Shown: positions 41,466-49,894 of the stretch, piece after piece | Numbering within the stretch: the first letter of the stretch is position 1 | How the letters are laid out: every line of letters begins with the position of its first letter | The notes under the pieces: generated by a model | Databases searched by the model: none | Told to the model about the DNA's origin: nothing | The model's input: the letters and a program-made list of their open reading frames with translations, nothing else | Translations under genes and position numbers: made by a program | Source: Microbacterium sp. SS28 | GTDB lineage: Bacteria > Actinomycetota > Actinomycetes > Actinomycetales > Microbacteriaceae | Length of the DNA stretch: 64,000 bases | Assembly (NCBI RefSeq): GCF_022761035.1 | Contig: NZ_JAKWJP010000002.1 | Location: 682,001-746,000, forward strand | Direction of reading: 5' to 3'

Positions 41466-42242
41466 TCAGCGGGTGGTCGGAATAGGCGCCGTGGGGGTGC
41501 GATCCGGGTCGAACGGCGGGATGCCGCGCCCCGGCTCCTCGCCACGGAGGCGCGACAGATGATCCTGTTCGCGCTGCTGCGCATCGGCGAGCCAGTCCCA
41601 TCCGGCGCGGCTCGCCGGCAACGGCGGACGGGGCGGGATCGGCGCCGACTCGGGCACGAGGGGCGCGGACGGGGCCTGGGGTGCGGCATCCACGGCCCCC
41701 TCGACGGGTGCGGAAGCTGGTGCAGCCGGCGGAGCGCCCGTCGCCTGGATCGCACCGCGGAGTCCGGACTGCGCGATGACGCGCTGGATCGTGATGCCGC
41801 GGCCGTCGGGGTCGCCAACGAAGCGGATCTCGCGGAGCCCCTGCTCCTGGGCAGCCGACTCGAACACGAAGTGGCCGTAGCCGAGGATGCGCCCGATGAA
41901 GGGCTTGTGCACCGAGATGTCGAGGATGCGCGCGAGGGGCATCGTCGCGATCCGCTGCGAGAGGATGCCATGCACGCGGAAGACCCGCATGTTCGTGATG
42001 ACGAAGCGGTCGAGCCGGCGCTCGAGGATCCGCCATCCCGCGTGGATGGACAGCGCGGCGCCCACCGCGAACGGCAGCCACCACACCTCGACGGGCACGA
42101 GGACCGAGAGGAAGGCCACGAGGAGTCCGCCGGTCAACTCGAGCACGGCGCCGACGAGCGCGGCCCAGTGCTTGCGCACCTCGTCGATCACGATCTCGCC
42201 CTGATCCGCGATCAGGTGCCTCTCGATCCGCGGATCGAACAA
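41466..42242 (-). CDS. PH-domain membrane protein
   Basis: About 258 residues. Two hydrophobic segments (near 26-50 and 52-66) are followed by a bacterial PH-like (bPH2/YdbT-type) domain with NMRVFRVHGILSQRIATMPL and LARILDISVHKP. A Pro/Ala-rich C-terminal tail ends the protein. The start is uncertain: TTG at 42240-42242 lies three bases after the upstream stop and gives the first conserved residues FDPRIERHL; no ATG or GTG fits better and no good ribosome site is seen. It is probably coupled to the small upstream gene. Confidence 0.75.
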   Translation of the reverse strand: MFDPRIERHLIADQGEIVIDEVRKHWAALVGAVLELTGGLLVAFLSVLVPVEVWWLPFAVGAALSIHAGWRILERRLDRFVITNMRVFRVHGILSQRIATMPLARILDISVHKPFIGRILGYGHFVFESAAQEQGLREIRFVGDPDGRGITIQRVIAQSGLRGAIQATGAPPAAPASAPVEGAVDAAPQAPSAPLVPESAPIPPRPPLPASRAGWDWLADAQQREQDHLSRLRGEEPGRGIPPFDPDRTPTAPIPTTR

Positions 42243-42244
42243 CG

Positions 42245-42412
42245 TCAGCCGGCGACGAGCGCTGTGAAGAAGTCGACGATCGCGGTCACGGCGCCCCAGA
42301 CGGCGCCGATGACGCCCTGGACGGCGTTCGCGGCATCCTGCGGACGCGTCACGAGATAGAAGACGGCGAAGGCGATGACGAGCGCGATCGAGATGCGTTT
42401 GACGAGCTTCAC
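42245..42412 (-). CDS. Very small membrane protein upstream of the PH-domain gene
   Basis: A 55-residue protein with one hydrophobic helix at residues 5-22 (ISIALVIAFAVFYLV) and an amphipathic second half (VQGVIGAVWGAVTAIVDFF). It starts at the GTG at 42410-42412 with AAGGA about ten bases upstream. Its stop is two bases before the TTG of the next gene, so they form a coupled pair. The function is unknown. Confidence 0.65.
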   Translation of the reverse strand: MKLVKRISIALVIAFAVFYLVTRPQDAANAVQGVIGAVWGAVTAIVDFFTALVAG

Positions 42413-42563
42413 GAGGAGGGGATCCTTTCGGGTGTGCGGCAGCGGGCGATCCCCCCAGAACGCATACTTCGCAACTTTCGCCCATTCCGCCGCGTTCGCC
42501 CGCGCGACGCGCCGTGCTCCGGAGGATGCGGCGCACTCCCCCCGCGGATCGCCCGTAGGCTCG

Positions 42564-43052
42564 ATGACCGTGAGCCCGTCCGCCCCGCCCGTCCGCATCG
42601 TCACGCCCCGCGGAAGGCTCATCGGCCTCGCCGTCTTCTGCGCCCTCGTCGCCGCGATGGGCGTCGTCGTCTACGCCGTGAGCCCCACGACGCCGCTCAA
42701 CATCATCGTGGGCGCCGCCGCCGTCGGCGTCTGCGGCGTCGGCGGCGGCTTCTCGCTCGTCGGGCAGTTCCGCCGCAGCACGCTGCTCGTCGCGGACGAC
42801 GACGGCGTGCGGATCGAGGGTCGCGTCATGGTGCCCTGGTCGGCGATCGACCGCTTCGGCGCGGCCGGATCGGCCCTCGGCATCCGTCTCCGCTCGTATC
42901 AGGCGCTGACGGATGCCGCACCGAAGGTCTACGCCGACGATCAGCTGCGCGCGACCCGCGCCGCGTCGGGCTGGGACCTCACATGGGAGGAGCGGCTGCT
43001 CGACCGCCCCGCGAAGGACGCCGCCGCGGCACTGCGCACCCGCCGTCCCTGA
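42564..43052 (+). CDS. Small PH-like membrane protein
   Basis: A 162-residue protein with two N-terminal helices (about 18-37 and 43-64) followed by a short domain that resembles bacterial PH domains (DDDGVRIEGRVMVPWSAIDRF). The ATG at 42564 is given; a GTG two codons later (42570) lies eight bases after the -10-like TAGGCT and may be the true leaderless start. It is divergent from the 55-residue gene. The function is unknown. Confidence 0.65.
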   Translation: MTVSPSAPPVRIVTPRGRLIGLAVFCALVAAMGVVVYAVSPTTPLNIIVGAAAVGVCGVGGGFSLVGQFRRSTLLVADDDGVRIEGRVMVPWSAIDRFGAAGSALGIRLRSYQALTDAAPKVYADDQLRATRAASGWDLTWEERLLDRPAKDAAAALRTRRP

Positions 43053-43097
43053 CGTCAGCCGCTGAGCGCCGACCGTCGAGCGACAGCGCCCCGAGGG

Positions 43098-44147
43098 TCA
43101 GGGGCGCAGGAGCACCTTGATCGCACGGCGCTCGTCCATCGCGGCGTAGGCCTCGGGCGCCTCGCGCAGCGGCAGCTCGAGATCGAAGACGCGGCCGGGC
43201 TGGATGGCGCCCGATCGCACGTCCGGCAGGAGCTCCTCGATGTAGCCGCGCACGGGCGCGACGCCGCCGTTGACGCCGACGTTGCGGCCGAACAGCGATC
43301 GGATCGGCAGCTCGGCCCCGCCGTTCGGGACGCCGACGTAGCCGACCATCCCGCCCGGGCGCGTCGAGCGCAGCGCCTGGTCCATGGACTCCTTCGTGCC
43401 GACGCACTCGAGCACGCGATCCGCGCCGATGCCGCCCGTGAGCTCCTGGACGCGCGCGATGCCGGCGTCGCCGCGCTCTTCGACGACGTGCGTCGCGCCG
43501 AACTCCCGGGCGAGCGCCTGACGCTGCGGGTGCCGCGACATCGCGATGATCGTCGTCGCGCCGAGGCGCTTCGCCGCGATGACGGCGCACAGGCCCACGG
43601 CGCCGTCGCCCACGACCGCGACCGAGTCGCCGGGGCCGACGCCCGCCGAGACGGCGGCGTGGTGGCCCGTGCCCATGACGTCGCTGAGCGTCAGAAGGCC
43701 CGGGATCTCGTCGTCGCCGACGGGACCGGGCACGACCGCGAGGGTGCCGTCCGCGAGCGGGACGCGCACGCGCTCGCCCTGCCCGGCGTCGGCGAAGCCG
43801 CCGAAGTGGTCGTCGCTCCCCCACCAGCCGCCCGTGAGGCACGACGTCGAGACGCCGTTGCGGCAGTTCGCGCATGTGCCGTCGCACACGTAGAACGGCG
43901 CGATGACGAAGTCGCCGGGCTTGACCTCGCGCACCTCGGGGCCGATCTCCTCGACGACGCCGACGAACTCGTGGCCGATCCGGTGCGGGCCGTGCGTCGG
44001 TGTCACGCCGCGGTACGGCCACAGGTCCGAGCCGCACACGCAGGCTGCGACGACCCGCACGATCGCATCGGCGCCCGTCGAGAGCACGGGATCGGGGACT
44101 TCTTCGACACGGATGTCGCGGGCGGCGTGGATGACGGTGGCAAGCAT
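43098..44147 (-). CDS. Zinc-dependent alcohol dehydrogenase family protein
   Basis: Medium-chain dehydrogenase of 349 residues. Catalytic-zinc ligands are in CVCGSDL and GHEFVGVV, structural-zinc cysteines in CDGTCANCRNG with a later CLTGG, and the NAD(P) fold in VVGDGAVGLCAV. The substrate cannot be assigned; sequence blocks such as WPYRG and GGWWGSDDHFGGFADAGQ occur in a subgroup often annotated as a threonine- or glutathione-type dehydrogenase. TAGGCT lies exactly six bases before the ATG (leaderless). Confidence 0.88.
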   Translation of the reverse strand: MLATVIHAARDIRVEEVPDPVLSTGADAIVRVVAACVCGSDLWPYRGVTPTHGPHRIGHEFVGVVEEIGPEVREVKPGDFVIAPFYVCDGTCANCRNGVSTSCLTGGWWGSDDHFGGFADAGQGERVRVPLADGTLAVVPGPVGDDEIPGLLTLSDVMGTGHHAAVSAGVGPGDSVAVVGDGAVGLCAVIAAKRLGATTIIAMSRHPQRQALAREFGATHVVEERGDAGIARVQELTGGIGADRVLECVGTKESMDQALRSTRPGGMVGYVGVPNGGAELPIRSLFGRNVGVNGGVAPVRGYIEELLPDVRSGAIQPGRVFDLELPLREAPEAYAAMDERRAIKVLLRP

Positions 44148-44244
44148 GCTCCGAGCCTACGATCCCGCGACGTCGAGACGGCGCGAACGACCGCTCCGCT
44201 GCACACGCATGCGTCGTTCGCGCGGTTTCGACGGCCTTCGCGCG

Positions 44245-44901
44245 TCAGCCCGCGAGGCTGCGCAGCGCATCGGCGATCGCCGCGTCACCCCCGCCGAAGC
44301 GGATCGTGCGGCCGATCGTCGCGGCGGGATCGTCGAGGGACGCGGCGACGACGGCTGCGACATCCGCTCGCGGCACGTCGCCCGACCCCTCGGGGTCGAG
44401 GGCGATGCGGCCCGTCGGCGCGCCGAGGGTCAGGGTGCCGGGCGCGAGGATCGTCCAGTCGAGTCCGCTCCCCCGGAGGTGCTCGTCGGCCGCCAGCTTC
44501 GCGTCGGCGTAGGCGAAGAAGGAGCTGTCCTGCGGGACGCCGTGTTCGGGGCGTGAGCCCACCCACGAGACCATGACGTAGCGGCGCACACCCGCGGCGG
44601 CCGCGGCATCCATCGACCGCACGGCGGCGTCGCGGTCGACGGCGTAGGTGCGCGACGGGCTGCCGCCGCCCGCGCCGGCCGACCACACGACGGCGTCGTT
44701 GCCCGCGACGAGGGTGGTGAGCTGCTCGAGGTCGAACGTCTCGACGTCGGCGACGAGCGGCGTGGCGCCGGTGCCTGCGACCTCCTGCTCGTGCTCGGGG
44801 TTGCGGATGACGGCGGTCACCGTGTCGCCACGTGCGACGAGCAGCGGTTCGAGCAGGAGGGCCACCTTGCCGTGCCCGCCGAAGATGAGGATGCGCGCCA
44901 T
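44245..44901 (-). CDS. NAD(P)H-binding protein of the SDR superfamily
   Basis: Atypical short-chain dehydrogenase-like protein of 218 residues. The N-terminal Rossmann motif is ILIFGGHGKVALLLEPLL, followed by VIRNPEHEQEV and the NAD(P)-binding pattern of YwnB/NmrA-like proteins; YVMVSWVG is the third conserved block. There is no classic YxxxK catalytic pair at the expected place apart from FFAYADAKLAAD. AAGGA lies six bases before the ATG at 44899-44901. The role is unknown, perhaps redox sensing or a small-molecule reduction. Confidence 0.82.
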   Translation of the reverse strand: MARILIFGGHGKVALLLEPLLVARGDTVTAVIRNPEHEQEVAGTGATPLVADVETFDLEQLTTLVAGNDAVVWSAGAGGGSPSRTYAVDRDAAVRSMDAAAAAGVRRYVMVSWVGSRPEHGVPQDSSFFAYADAKLAADEHLRGSGLDWTILAPGTLTLGAPTGRIALDPEGSGDVPRADVAAVVAASLDDPAATIGRTIRFGGGDAAIADALRSLAG

Positions 44902-44987
44902 GAGAAGTCCTTCCGTCGCGTCACCCCAGGCTAGGCCGGGATCCCGCACTGGGCGCCGCAGCGGCGCGCTGCTGGCACGATGGGGTC

Positions 44988-45284
44988 ATGTGGGTGGGCT
45001 GGATCGAGTTCGACATCCTTCTCGGCGACGTGCACTCCCTCAAGGAGAAGCGCAGCGTCATTCGCCCGCTCATCGCGGAGCTGCGCCGGCGCACGGAGGC
45101 CTCGGTCGCCGAGGTCGGCCTGCAGGACCTCCACCGGCGCACGGGCATCGGCGTCGCCGTCGTCTCGGGGGATCCCGCGCACGTGCGGCATCTGCTCGAC
45201 CACGCGGAAGCCGTCGTCCTGGAGCATCCTGAGCTCACACTGCTCGCCGCCCATCGGAAGCTGCAGTCGAGCGGCGACGACTGA
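44988..45284 (+). CDS. DUF503 family protein
   Basis: A 98-residue protein with the DUF503 (YlxP-like) start WVGWIEFDILLGDVHSLKEKR. In other bacteria the family often lies next to rbfA or infB and may act in ribosome biogenesis; here it stands alone. The ATG follows CACGAT by six bases, which suggests a leaderless message. Small and basic-acidic mixed, with no membrane segment. Confidence 0.85.
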   Translation: MWVGWIEFDILLGDVHSLKEKRSVIRPLIAELRRRTEASVAEVGLQDLHRRTGIGVAVVSGDPAHVRHLLDHAEAVVLEHPELTLLAAHRKLQSSGDD

Positions 45285-45337
45285 GCTCCCGCCCCGGCAG
45301 GCGTGCACGCCTGCCGCCCCGCCCCTAATGTGTGCGC

Positions 45338-46054
45338 ATGACTCAGGAACGCTGGCGCCGCATCACGGAGTGGCCGCTCATCATCGCGTCGATCCTCTTT
45401 CTCGCGGCGTACGCGTGGCAGGTCATCGGCGATCTCTCGGGCCCCGCCGACGTCGCCGCCGAGTCCGTCCTGTGGATCACGTGGGCCGCGTTCGTCGTCG
45501 ACTACGTCGCCAACCTCATCCTCGTCGAGCGCGGCCGGCGATGGCGGTGGTTCTCCACGCATCTCTTCGACGCCGCGATCGTCATCCTGCCGATGCTGCG
45601 GCCGCTGCGGATCCTGCGCCTCGTGACGCTCCTCGCGGTGCTGCAGCGCACGGCCGGCCATGCACTTCGTGGGCGCATCTCGGTCTATGCGGGCGGCGCG
45701 GCCGCGCTGCTCGTCTTCGTCGCGGCACTCGCCGTGCTCGACGCGGAGCGCGATGCGCCCGGGTCGACCATCACGACGTTCGGCGATGCCGTGTGGTGGG
45801 CGTTCGTGACGATCACGACGGTCGGCTACGGCGACGTGACGCCCGTCACGGCCGTGGGCCGCGCGATCGCCGTGGGTCTCATGGTCGGCGGCATCGCCCT
45901 TCTCGGTGTCGTGACGGCGACGATCGCGTCGTGGATCGTCGAGCGCGTCGGCGAGCATGACGAGGAGCGGGATGCCGCGACCGTCGGCCACATCCGCTCG
46001 CTCGAGGCGAAGGTCGATCGGCTGCAGGAGACCCTCGACCGCCTGGCCGCCTGA
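45338..46054 (+). CDS. Potassium channel family protein
   Basis: A 238-residue membrane protein with four to six helices and a pore loop carrying the selectivity signature TTVGYGD (near residue 165). The N-terminal helices resemble a reduced voltage-sensor domain (LRPLRILRLVTLLAVLQR gives regularly spaced Arg). The C-terminal 35 residues form a coiled coil (LEAKVDRLQETLDRL) that may help tetramer assembly. TAATGT lies exactly six bases before the ATG. It is convergent with the TetR gene. Confidence 0.9.
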   Translation: MTQERWRRITEWPLIIASILFLAAYAWQVIGDLSGPADVAAESVLWITWAAFVVDYVANLILVERGRRWRWFSTHLFDAAIVILPMLRPLRILRLVTLLAVLQRTAGHALRGRISVYAGGAAALLVFVAALAVLDAERDAPGSTITTFGDAVWWAFVTITTVGYGDVTPVTAVGRAIAVGLMVGGIALLGVVTATIASWIVERVGEHDEERDAATVGHIRSLEAKVDRLQETLDRLAA

Positions 46055-46072
46055 CGCGGGGCGCCTGGACCG

Positions 46073-46600
46073 TCAGGCCGGGACGAGCCCGCGCCGCAGC
46101 GCCGCGAGGCCGAACTCGAACGCGTCGTCGATGTCGCCGCCGAGCCGGAAAGCGCCCGCGAGCTCCATGTGGAGGAAGCCCGTCGCCCACGCGGTGACGA
46201 GCCGGGCCGCCTCCAGGCCGTGCCCCTCGCCCGCGAGCGCCGCGGCCGTGCCGAGGATCGCCGCCGCCGCGCGGTCGAGCGCCTCCTGCGGCGCGGCTGT
46301 CGCGAACATGAGGCGGAACCCCTCGGGACGCGCGTGGGCGAAGGCGCGATAGGCGCGCGCGAGGTCTTCAAGGGAGCCATCGGATGCTTCGAGGCGATCC
46401 GCCAGGTCGTCGACCGTGGCGGAGGCCACCGCAGCGATGAGCGCATCGCGGTCGCGCACGCGCTTGTAGAGCGAAGGGGCGCGCACGCCGACGCGCTCGG
46501 CGACGCCCTGCATCGTGAGCGCCGCGACTCCGCCGTCCTCGAGCAGATCACGGCCCGCGTCGACGATCGCGGTGAACGATGTGCGGTCGGGTGTCGGCAT
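46073..46600 (-). CDS. TetR/AcrR family transcriptional regulator
   Basis: A 175-residue repressor with an N-terminal helix-turn-helix (ALTMQGVAERVGVRAPSLYK, about residues 22-42) and a C-terminal ligand-binding domain of the WHG type. GGAG precedes the ATG. It is divergent from the metallo-beta-lactamase-fold gene, and a palindromic operator lies between them, so it probably controls that gene and itself. Confidence 0.9.
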   Translation of the reverse strand: MPTPDRTSFTAIVDAGRDLLEDGGVAALTMQGVAERVGVRAPSLYKRVRDRDALIAAVASATVDDLADRLEASDGSLEDLARAYRAFAHARPEGFRLMFATAAPQEALDRAAAAILGTAAALAGEGHGLEAARLVTAWATGFLHMELAGAFRLGGDIDDAFEFGLAALRRGLVPA

Positions 46601-46635
46601 CCGTCACTCCTTCATGGCTATTGACATTAGCCATG

Positions 46636-46656
46636 ATAGCTACGTATCGTAGCCAT
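46636..46656. promoter_or_regulatory. Palindromic TetR-type operator
   Basis: Arms ATAGCTACG and CGTAGCCAT around the central TAT match at 8 of 9 positions. It lies 36 bases from the tetR start and 41 bases from the MBL start, in an A+T-rich patch that also holds likely -10 boxes. Confidence 0.7.
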
Positions 46657-46696
46657 GCCAATCCCCCATCCGGGAGCCGCCCGAAGGAGAACCGTC

Positions 46697-47410
46697 ATGA
46701 AGCTCGCGCCGCACCTGCACCGCCTCGGCAACGACATCGTCGCGTCCTACCTCGTCGACACCGACGAGGGCATCACGCTCGTCGACGCGGGACTGCCGGG
46801 CCACTGGAACGATCTGCAGCGCGAACTCGAGGCGATCGGCAAGACGCCCGCCGACATCCGCGGGCTGATCCTGACGCACGGCGACAGCGACCACGTCGGG
46901 TTCGCCGAGCGCCTGCGCCGCGAGCACGGCGTCCCCGTCTTCGTGCACGCCGCCGACGCGCAGCGGGCCCGGACGGGCGAGAAGCCCAAGACCCCGATGG
47001 GCCGCATGAAGCTCGGCGCGACCCTCGGGTTCTTCGGCTACGCCCTGCGCAAGAACGGCATGCGGACGACCTACGTGAAGGAGGTCGTCGAGGTGCGCGA
47101 CGGCGACGTGCTCGACCTGCCGGGCGCGCCGGTCGTCATCGGCATGCCCGGGCACTCCCCCGGGAGCATCGCCGTCCACATCCCCGCAGCCGACGCCGTG
47201 TTCGTCGGCGACGCGCTCACGACCCGGCACGTGCTGACCGGGCGCGAGGGGCTGCAGCCGGCGCCCTTCACGGACGATCCGGCCGAGGCATCCGCGTCGC
47301 TCGAGCGGCTCGCGGCTCTGAAGGCGTCCTGGGTGCTGCCGGGGCACGGGGCACCGTGGCGAGGATCGCCCGCCGACGTCGCGGCGGCGGTGCGGGCAGG
47401 AACCGCCTGA
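46697..47410 (+). CDS. MBL-fold metallohydrolase
   Basis: A 237-residue hydrolase with the metallo-beta-lactamase fold. The metal-binding motif is THGDSDHVG (HxxxDH), with later GMPGHSPGS, VFVGDAL and LPGHGAP. The ATG at 46697 has AAGGAG nine bases upstream. The substrate is unknown; closest in pattern to YflN/glyoxalase II-like small hydrolases. It is divergent from a TetR gene that probably controls it. Confidence 0.85.
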   Translation: MKLAPHLHRLGNDIVASYLVDTDEGITLVDAGLPGHWNDLQRELEAIGKTPADIRGLILTHGDSDHVGFAERLRREHGVPVFVHAADAQRARTGEKPKTPMGRMKLGATLGFFGYALRKNGMRTTYVKEVVEVRDGDVLDLPGAPVVIGMPGHSPGSIAVHIPAADAVFVGDALTTRHVLTGREGLQPAPFTDDPAEASASLERLAALKASWVLPGHGAPWRGSPADVAAAVRAGTA

Positions 47411-47526
47411 CGCGTGGGCGTCGAACCTACACGGCGAATTTTTGTACCAATTGGAAATATCTCTGGCATCACGTTAGTTCTACTTGGAACCAACGACGCG
47501 TCACGGCGCAGAGAAGAGACACCATC
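47411..47526 (+). promoter_or_regulatory. A+T-rich regulatory region before the F420-reductase-like gene
   Basis: Distinctly lower GC than its surroundings. It contains two palindromes, CCAATTGG (47447-47454) and TTGGAACCAA (47484-47493), 38 bases apart centre to centre, and a CACGTTAGT stretch between them. They may be operator sites, for the MarR-type regulator at 48231 or another factor; this is an inference. Confidence 0.5.
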
Positions 47527-48135
47527 ATGGACATCACGATCCTCGGGACAGGCCACATGGCGCGGACCCTTGCCGGCGGACTGCTGGGCACCGGGCACTC
47601 GGTCGTCTTCGGGTCCCGCACCCCGGAGCGGCACACCGACCTGCCCGCACCTGTCGCGACGCATGCGGTCGCGATCGCACACGGATCCGTCGTCATCAGT
47701 GCCCTGGCCGCGGCCCACTCGCTCGAGATCCTGACTCCCCTCGCCGACGCGATCGGCGACAGGGTCCTCATCGACATCGGCAACGCGGTCGACGAGAGGT
47801 TCGACCTCATCTACCCCGACTCCAGCCTGGGGGAGCGTCTGCAGCAGGCGCTCCCCGACGCGCGGATCGTGAAGACGCTGAACACGGTCGGAGGCCCGAT
47901 CGGGGTCGACCCCACCCTGCTCTCGGCACCGACGACCGTCTTCCTCTCCGGGGATGACGCGGATGCCAAGGCCACCGTGTCGGGGATCCTCCGCGACCTC
48001 GGCTGGGCCGACGCTCAGCAGATCGACCTGGGCGGCATCACGACGGCCCGCGCCGTCGAGCACTACTTCCTGCTGTTCGCCGCCCTCATGGGCGCCCTGC
48101 GGAGCCCGCAGTTCAATCTGGCCATCACCCGCTGA
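47527..48135 (+). CDS. F420-dependent NADP reductase family (NAD-binding) protein
   Basis: A 202-residue Rossmann protein of the F420-dependent NADP oxidoreductase family, related to FNO and to Npun-type reductases. The start MDITILGTGHMARTLAGGL and VVFGSRTPE give the nucleotide fold, and VKTLNTVGGP is the conserved middle block. Whether it uses F420 or only NADP cannot be told. The ATG at 47527 lacks a strong ribosome site (AGAAGAGA upstream). A MarR gene follows. Confidence 0.85.
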   Translation: MDITILGTGHMARTLAGGLLGTGHSVVFGSRTPERHTDLPAPVATHAVAIAHGSVVISALAAAHSLEILTPLADAIGDRVLIDIGNAVDERFDLIYPDSSLGERLQQALPDARIVKTLNTVGGPIGVDPTLLSAPTTVFLSGDDADAKATVSGILRDLGWADAQQIDLGGITTARAVEHYFLLFAALMGALRSPQFNLAITR

Positions 48136-48157
48136 CCCGAAGGCGCACGGCGACCGG

Positions 48158-48199
48158 GATTCGCCGTCGGCGAGGGCGCCACCTCGCCGACGGCGAATC
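48158..48199. promoter_or_regulatory. Perfect 18-bp inverted repeat built from two smaller palindromes
   Basis: Arms 48158-48175 and 48182-48199 with a six-base loop. Each arm contains its own 13-base palindrome TCGCCG-W-CGGCGA, centred at 48167 and 48190. It can act as a terminator for the reductase gene or as a double operator overlapping the -35 region of the marR promoter (-10 TAGCGT at 48219-48224). Confidence 0.65.
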
Positions 48200-48230
48200 G
48201 GCATAGCGTGTGGAGGCATAGCGTGGAGGC

Positions 48231-48683
48231 ATGGCGGAGAAGGGTGCGGCGATGGAAGGGCAGATCAGCCGCGACGAGCTCTCCGCCTACTTCGCGCTCC
48301 GCGCTGCCGCAGACCGACTGCAGCAGGCCGTCGCACGGCAGCTCCAGGAGTTCGACCTCACCGAGATCCAGTTCACGATCCTGGCCCAGGTCCACGACGC
48401 CGGCGAGCTGCGCATGACCGACCTGGCGCACCGCCTCGTCGCGTCAAAGAACGGGCTCACCTACCAGGCGACGCAGCTCGAACGCCGCGGGCTCATCGCC
48501 CGGCGCGTGAGCGACCACGACGCCCGCTCCGTGCTCATCAGCCTCGAGCCGGCGGGCGCGGAGCTGCTCGCACTGGTCTTCCCCGGGCACATCGCGCTGG
48601 TGCGCGAACTCTTCCTGGACCGGCTGACCCGCACGCAGCTCGCCGCCATCAGGGACGGCCTCGGCAAGGTCGCGATCGACTGA
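48231..48683 (+). CDS. MarR family transcriptional regulator
   Basis: A 150-residue winged-helix regulator: TEIQFTILAQVHDAGELRMT leads into the recognition helix ASKNGLTYQATQLERRGL and the wing RVSDHDARSVLI. The ATG lies exactly six bases after TAGCGT, and a second copy of the GCATAGCGT box is 15 bases further upstream. It is next to the reductase-like gene and may control it. Confidence 0.9.
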   Translation: MAEKGAAMEGQISRDELSAYFALRAAADRLQQAVARQLQEFDLTEIQFTILAQVHDAGELRMTDLAHRLVASKNGLTYQATQLERRGLIARRVSDHDARSVLISLEPAGAELLALVFPGHIALVRELFLDRLTRTQLAAIRDGLGKVAID

Positions 48684-48738
48684 ACAGCCTGTCCGGGCGC
48701 AGAGGTCGTGCCCCCGGCATCCTCCCGTGCTCGCGGAA

Positions 48739-49881
48739 TCAGGCGGCGAGCGCCGCATCGCGCTCGGCGACGATCGCGCGGACGGCGTCGCGGCCCGCGC
48801 GATTCGCTCCGACTGTCGACTGCGAAGGCCCGTACCCGATCAGGAAGAGCCGCGGCTCGTCGAGCGCGCGGCCGTCCGCGACCCGGATGCCGCCCTGGGG
48901 CGTGCGCAGGCGCAGCGGTGCGAGGTGGTCGATCGCGGCGCGGAAGCCCGTCGCCCACAGGATGACGTCGGCGGGCTCGAACGAGCCGTCGGGCATCCGC
49001 ACGCCGTCCTCCTCGATCGAGGCGAAGAGGGGATGCCGCACCAGCACGCCCCGCTCCTGCGCGGCCCGCGCCCACGGCGTCCAGTGCATGCCCGTCACCG
49101 AGATGACGCTGCCCGGGGGAAGGCCCCGTCTGACGCGGTCCTCGACCCCCGCGATCGCGGCGACCCGCGCCGGGATGTCGAAGTCGTCCTCGGTCCACTG
49201 CGGTTCGCGGCGCGTGACCCAGAAGGTGTCGGCGACGTGCGAGATCTCGTCGAGCAGCTGCACGGCCGAGATGCCCGCACCGACGATGACGACGCGCTTG
49301 CCGGCGAACTCGTCGGCCGAGACGTAGTCGGCGACGTGCAGCTGGCGGCCGCGGAAGCGCTCCTGGCCGGGGAACCGGGGCCAGAACGGGCGCGTCCATG
49401 TGCCCGTGCTGTTGACGACGAAGCGCGCCGCCCACGTGCCGCGGTCGGTCTCGACGAGCAGCCGCCCTTCGGGATCGTCGTCCTCGCGGCGCACGGCCCG
49501 CACCTTGACGGGCCGCTGCACCTCGAGCGCGTATCGCTCCTCATAGGCGGCGAAGTACGCGGGAAGGATGTCGCGGCTCGCGCTGCGCGGATCCGCGGGC
49601 GGCACGGCGAACCCCGGCAGCTCGTGGATGCCGTTGACCGTCGCCATCCTGAGCGACTCCCAGCGGTGCTGCCACGCGCCCCCAGGGCCGGCGTTCGCGT
49701 CGAGGACGACGAAGGTCTCGTCGCCCGCACCGGCCCGCGACACGGGGACGAAGCCGCGGCGCTGCAGGTGGTAGGCGGCCGAGAGGCCCGCCTGGCCCGC
49801 GCCGATCACGACGACGTCGACGGTCACGGGCTGCACGGGTGGTGAAACGGTCGGGCGCGGGCCGCTATTCCGGGGCGCCAT
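48739..49881 (-). CDS. Flavin-containing monooxygenase-like protein
   Basis: A 380-residue FAD/NADPH enzyme. FAD-binding motif VVVIGAGQAGLSAAYHLQ, the second Rossmann motif VVIVGAGISAVQLL, and the ATGF signature (ILWATGF) are present. The order fits the CzcO/YpdA-type flavoprotein monooxygenases that transfer oxygen to N, S or C atoms. It follows the amino acid permease gene by 13 bases, so they form an operon; the substrate could be an imported amine or amino acid, which is inference. Confidence 0.87.
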   Translation of the reverse strand: MAPRNSGPRPTVSPPVQPVTVDVVVIGAGQAGLSAAYHLQRRGFVPVSRAGAGDETFVVLDANAGPGGAWQHRWESLRMATVNGIHELPGFAVPPADPRSASRDILPAYFAAYEERYALEVQRPVKVRAVRREDDDPEGRLLVETDRGTWAARFVVNSTGTWTRPFWPRFPGQERFRGRQLHVADYVSADEFAGKRVVIVGAGISAVQLLDEISHVADTFWVTRREPQWTEDDFDIPARVAAIAGVEDRVRRGLPPGSVISVTGMHWTPWARAAQERGVLVRHPLFASIEEDGVRMPDGSFEPADVILWATGFRAAIDHLAPLRLRTPQGGIRVADGRALDEPRLFLIGYGPSQSTVGANRAGRDAVRAIVAERDAALAA

Positions 49882-49894
49882 GTGGCCGGTGGGG

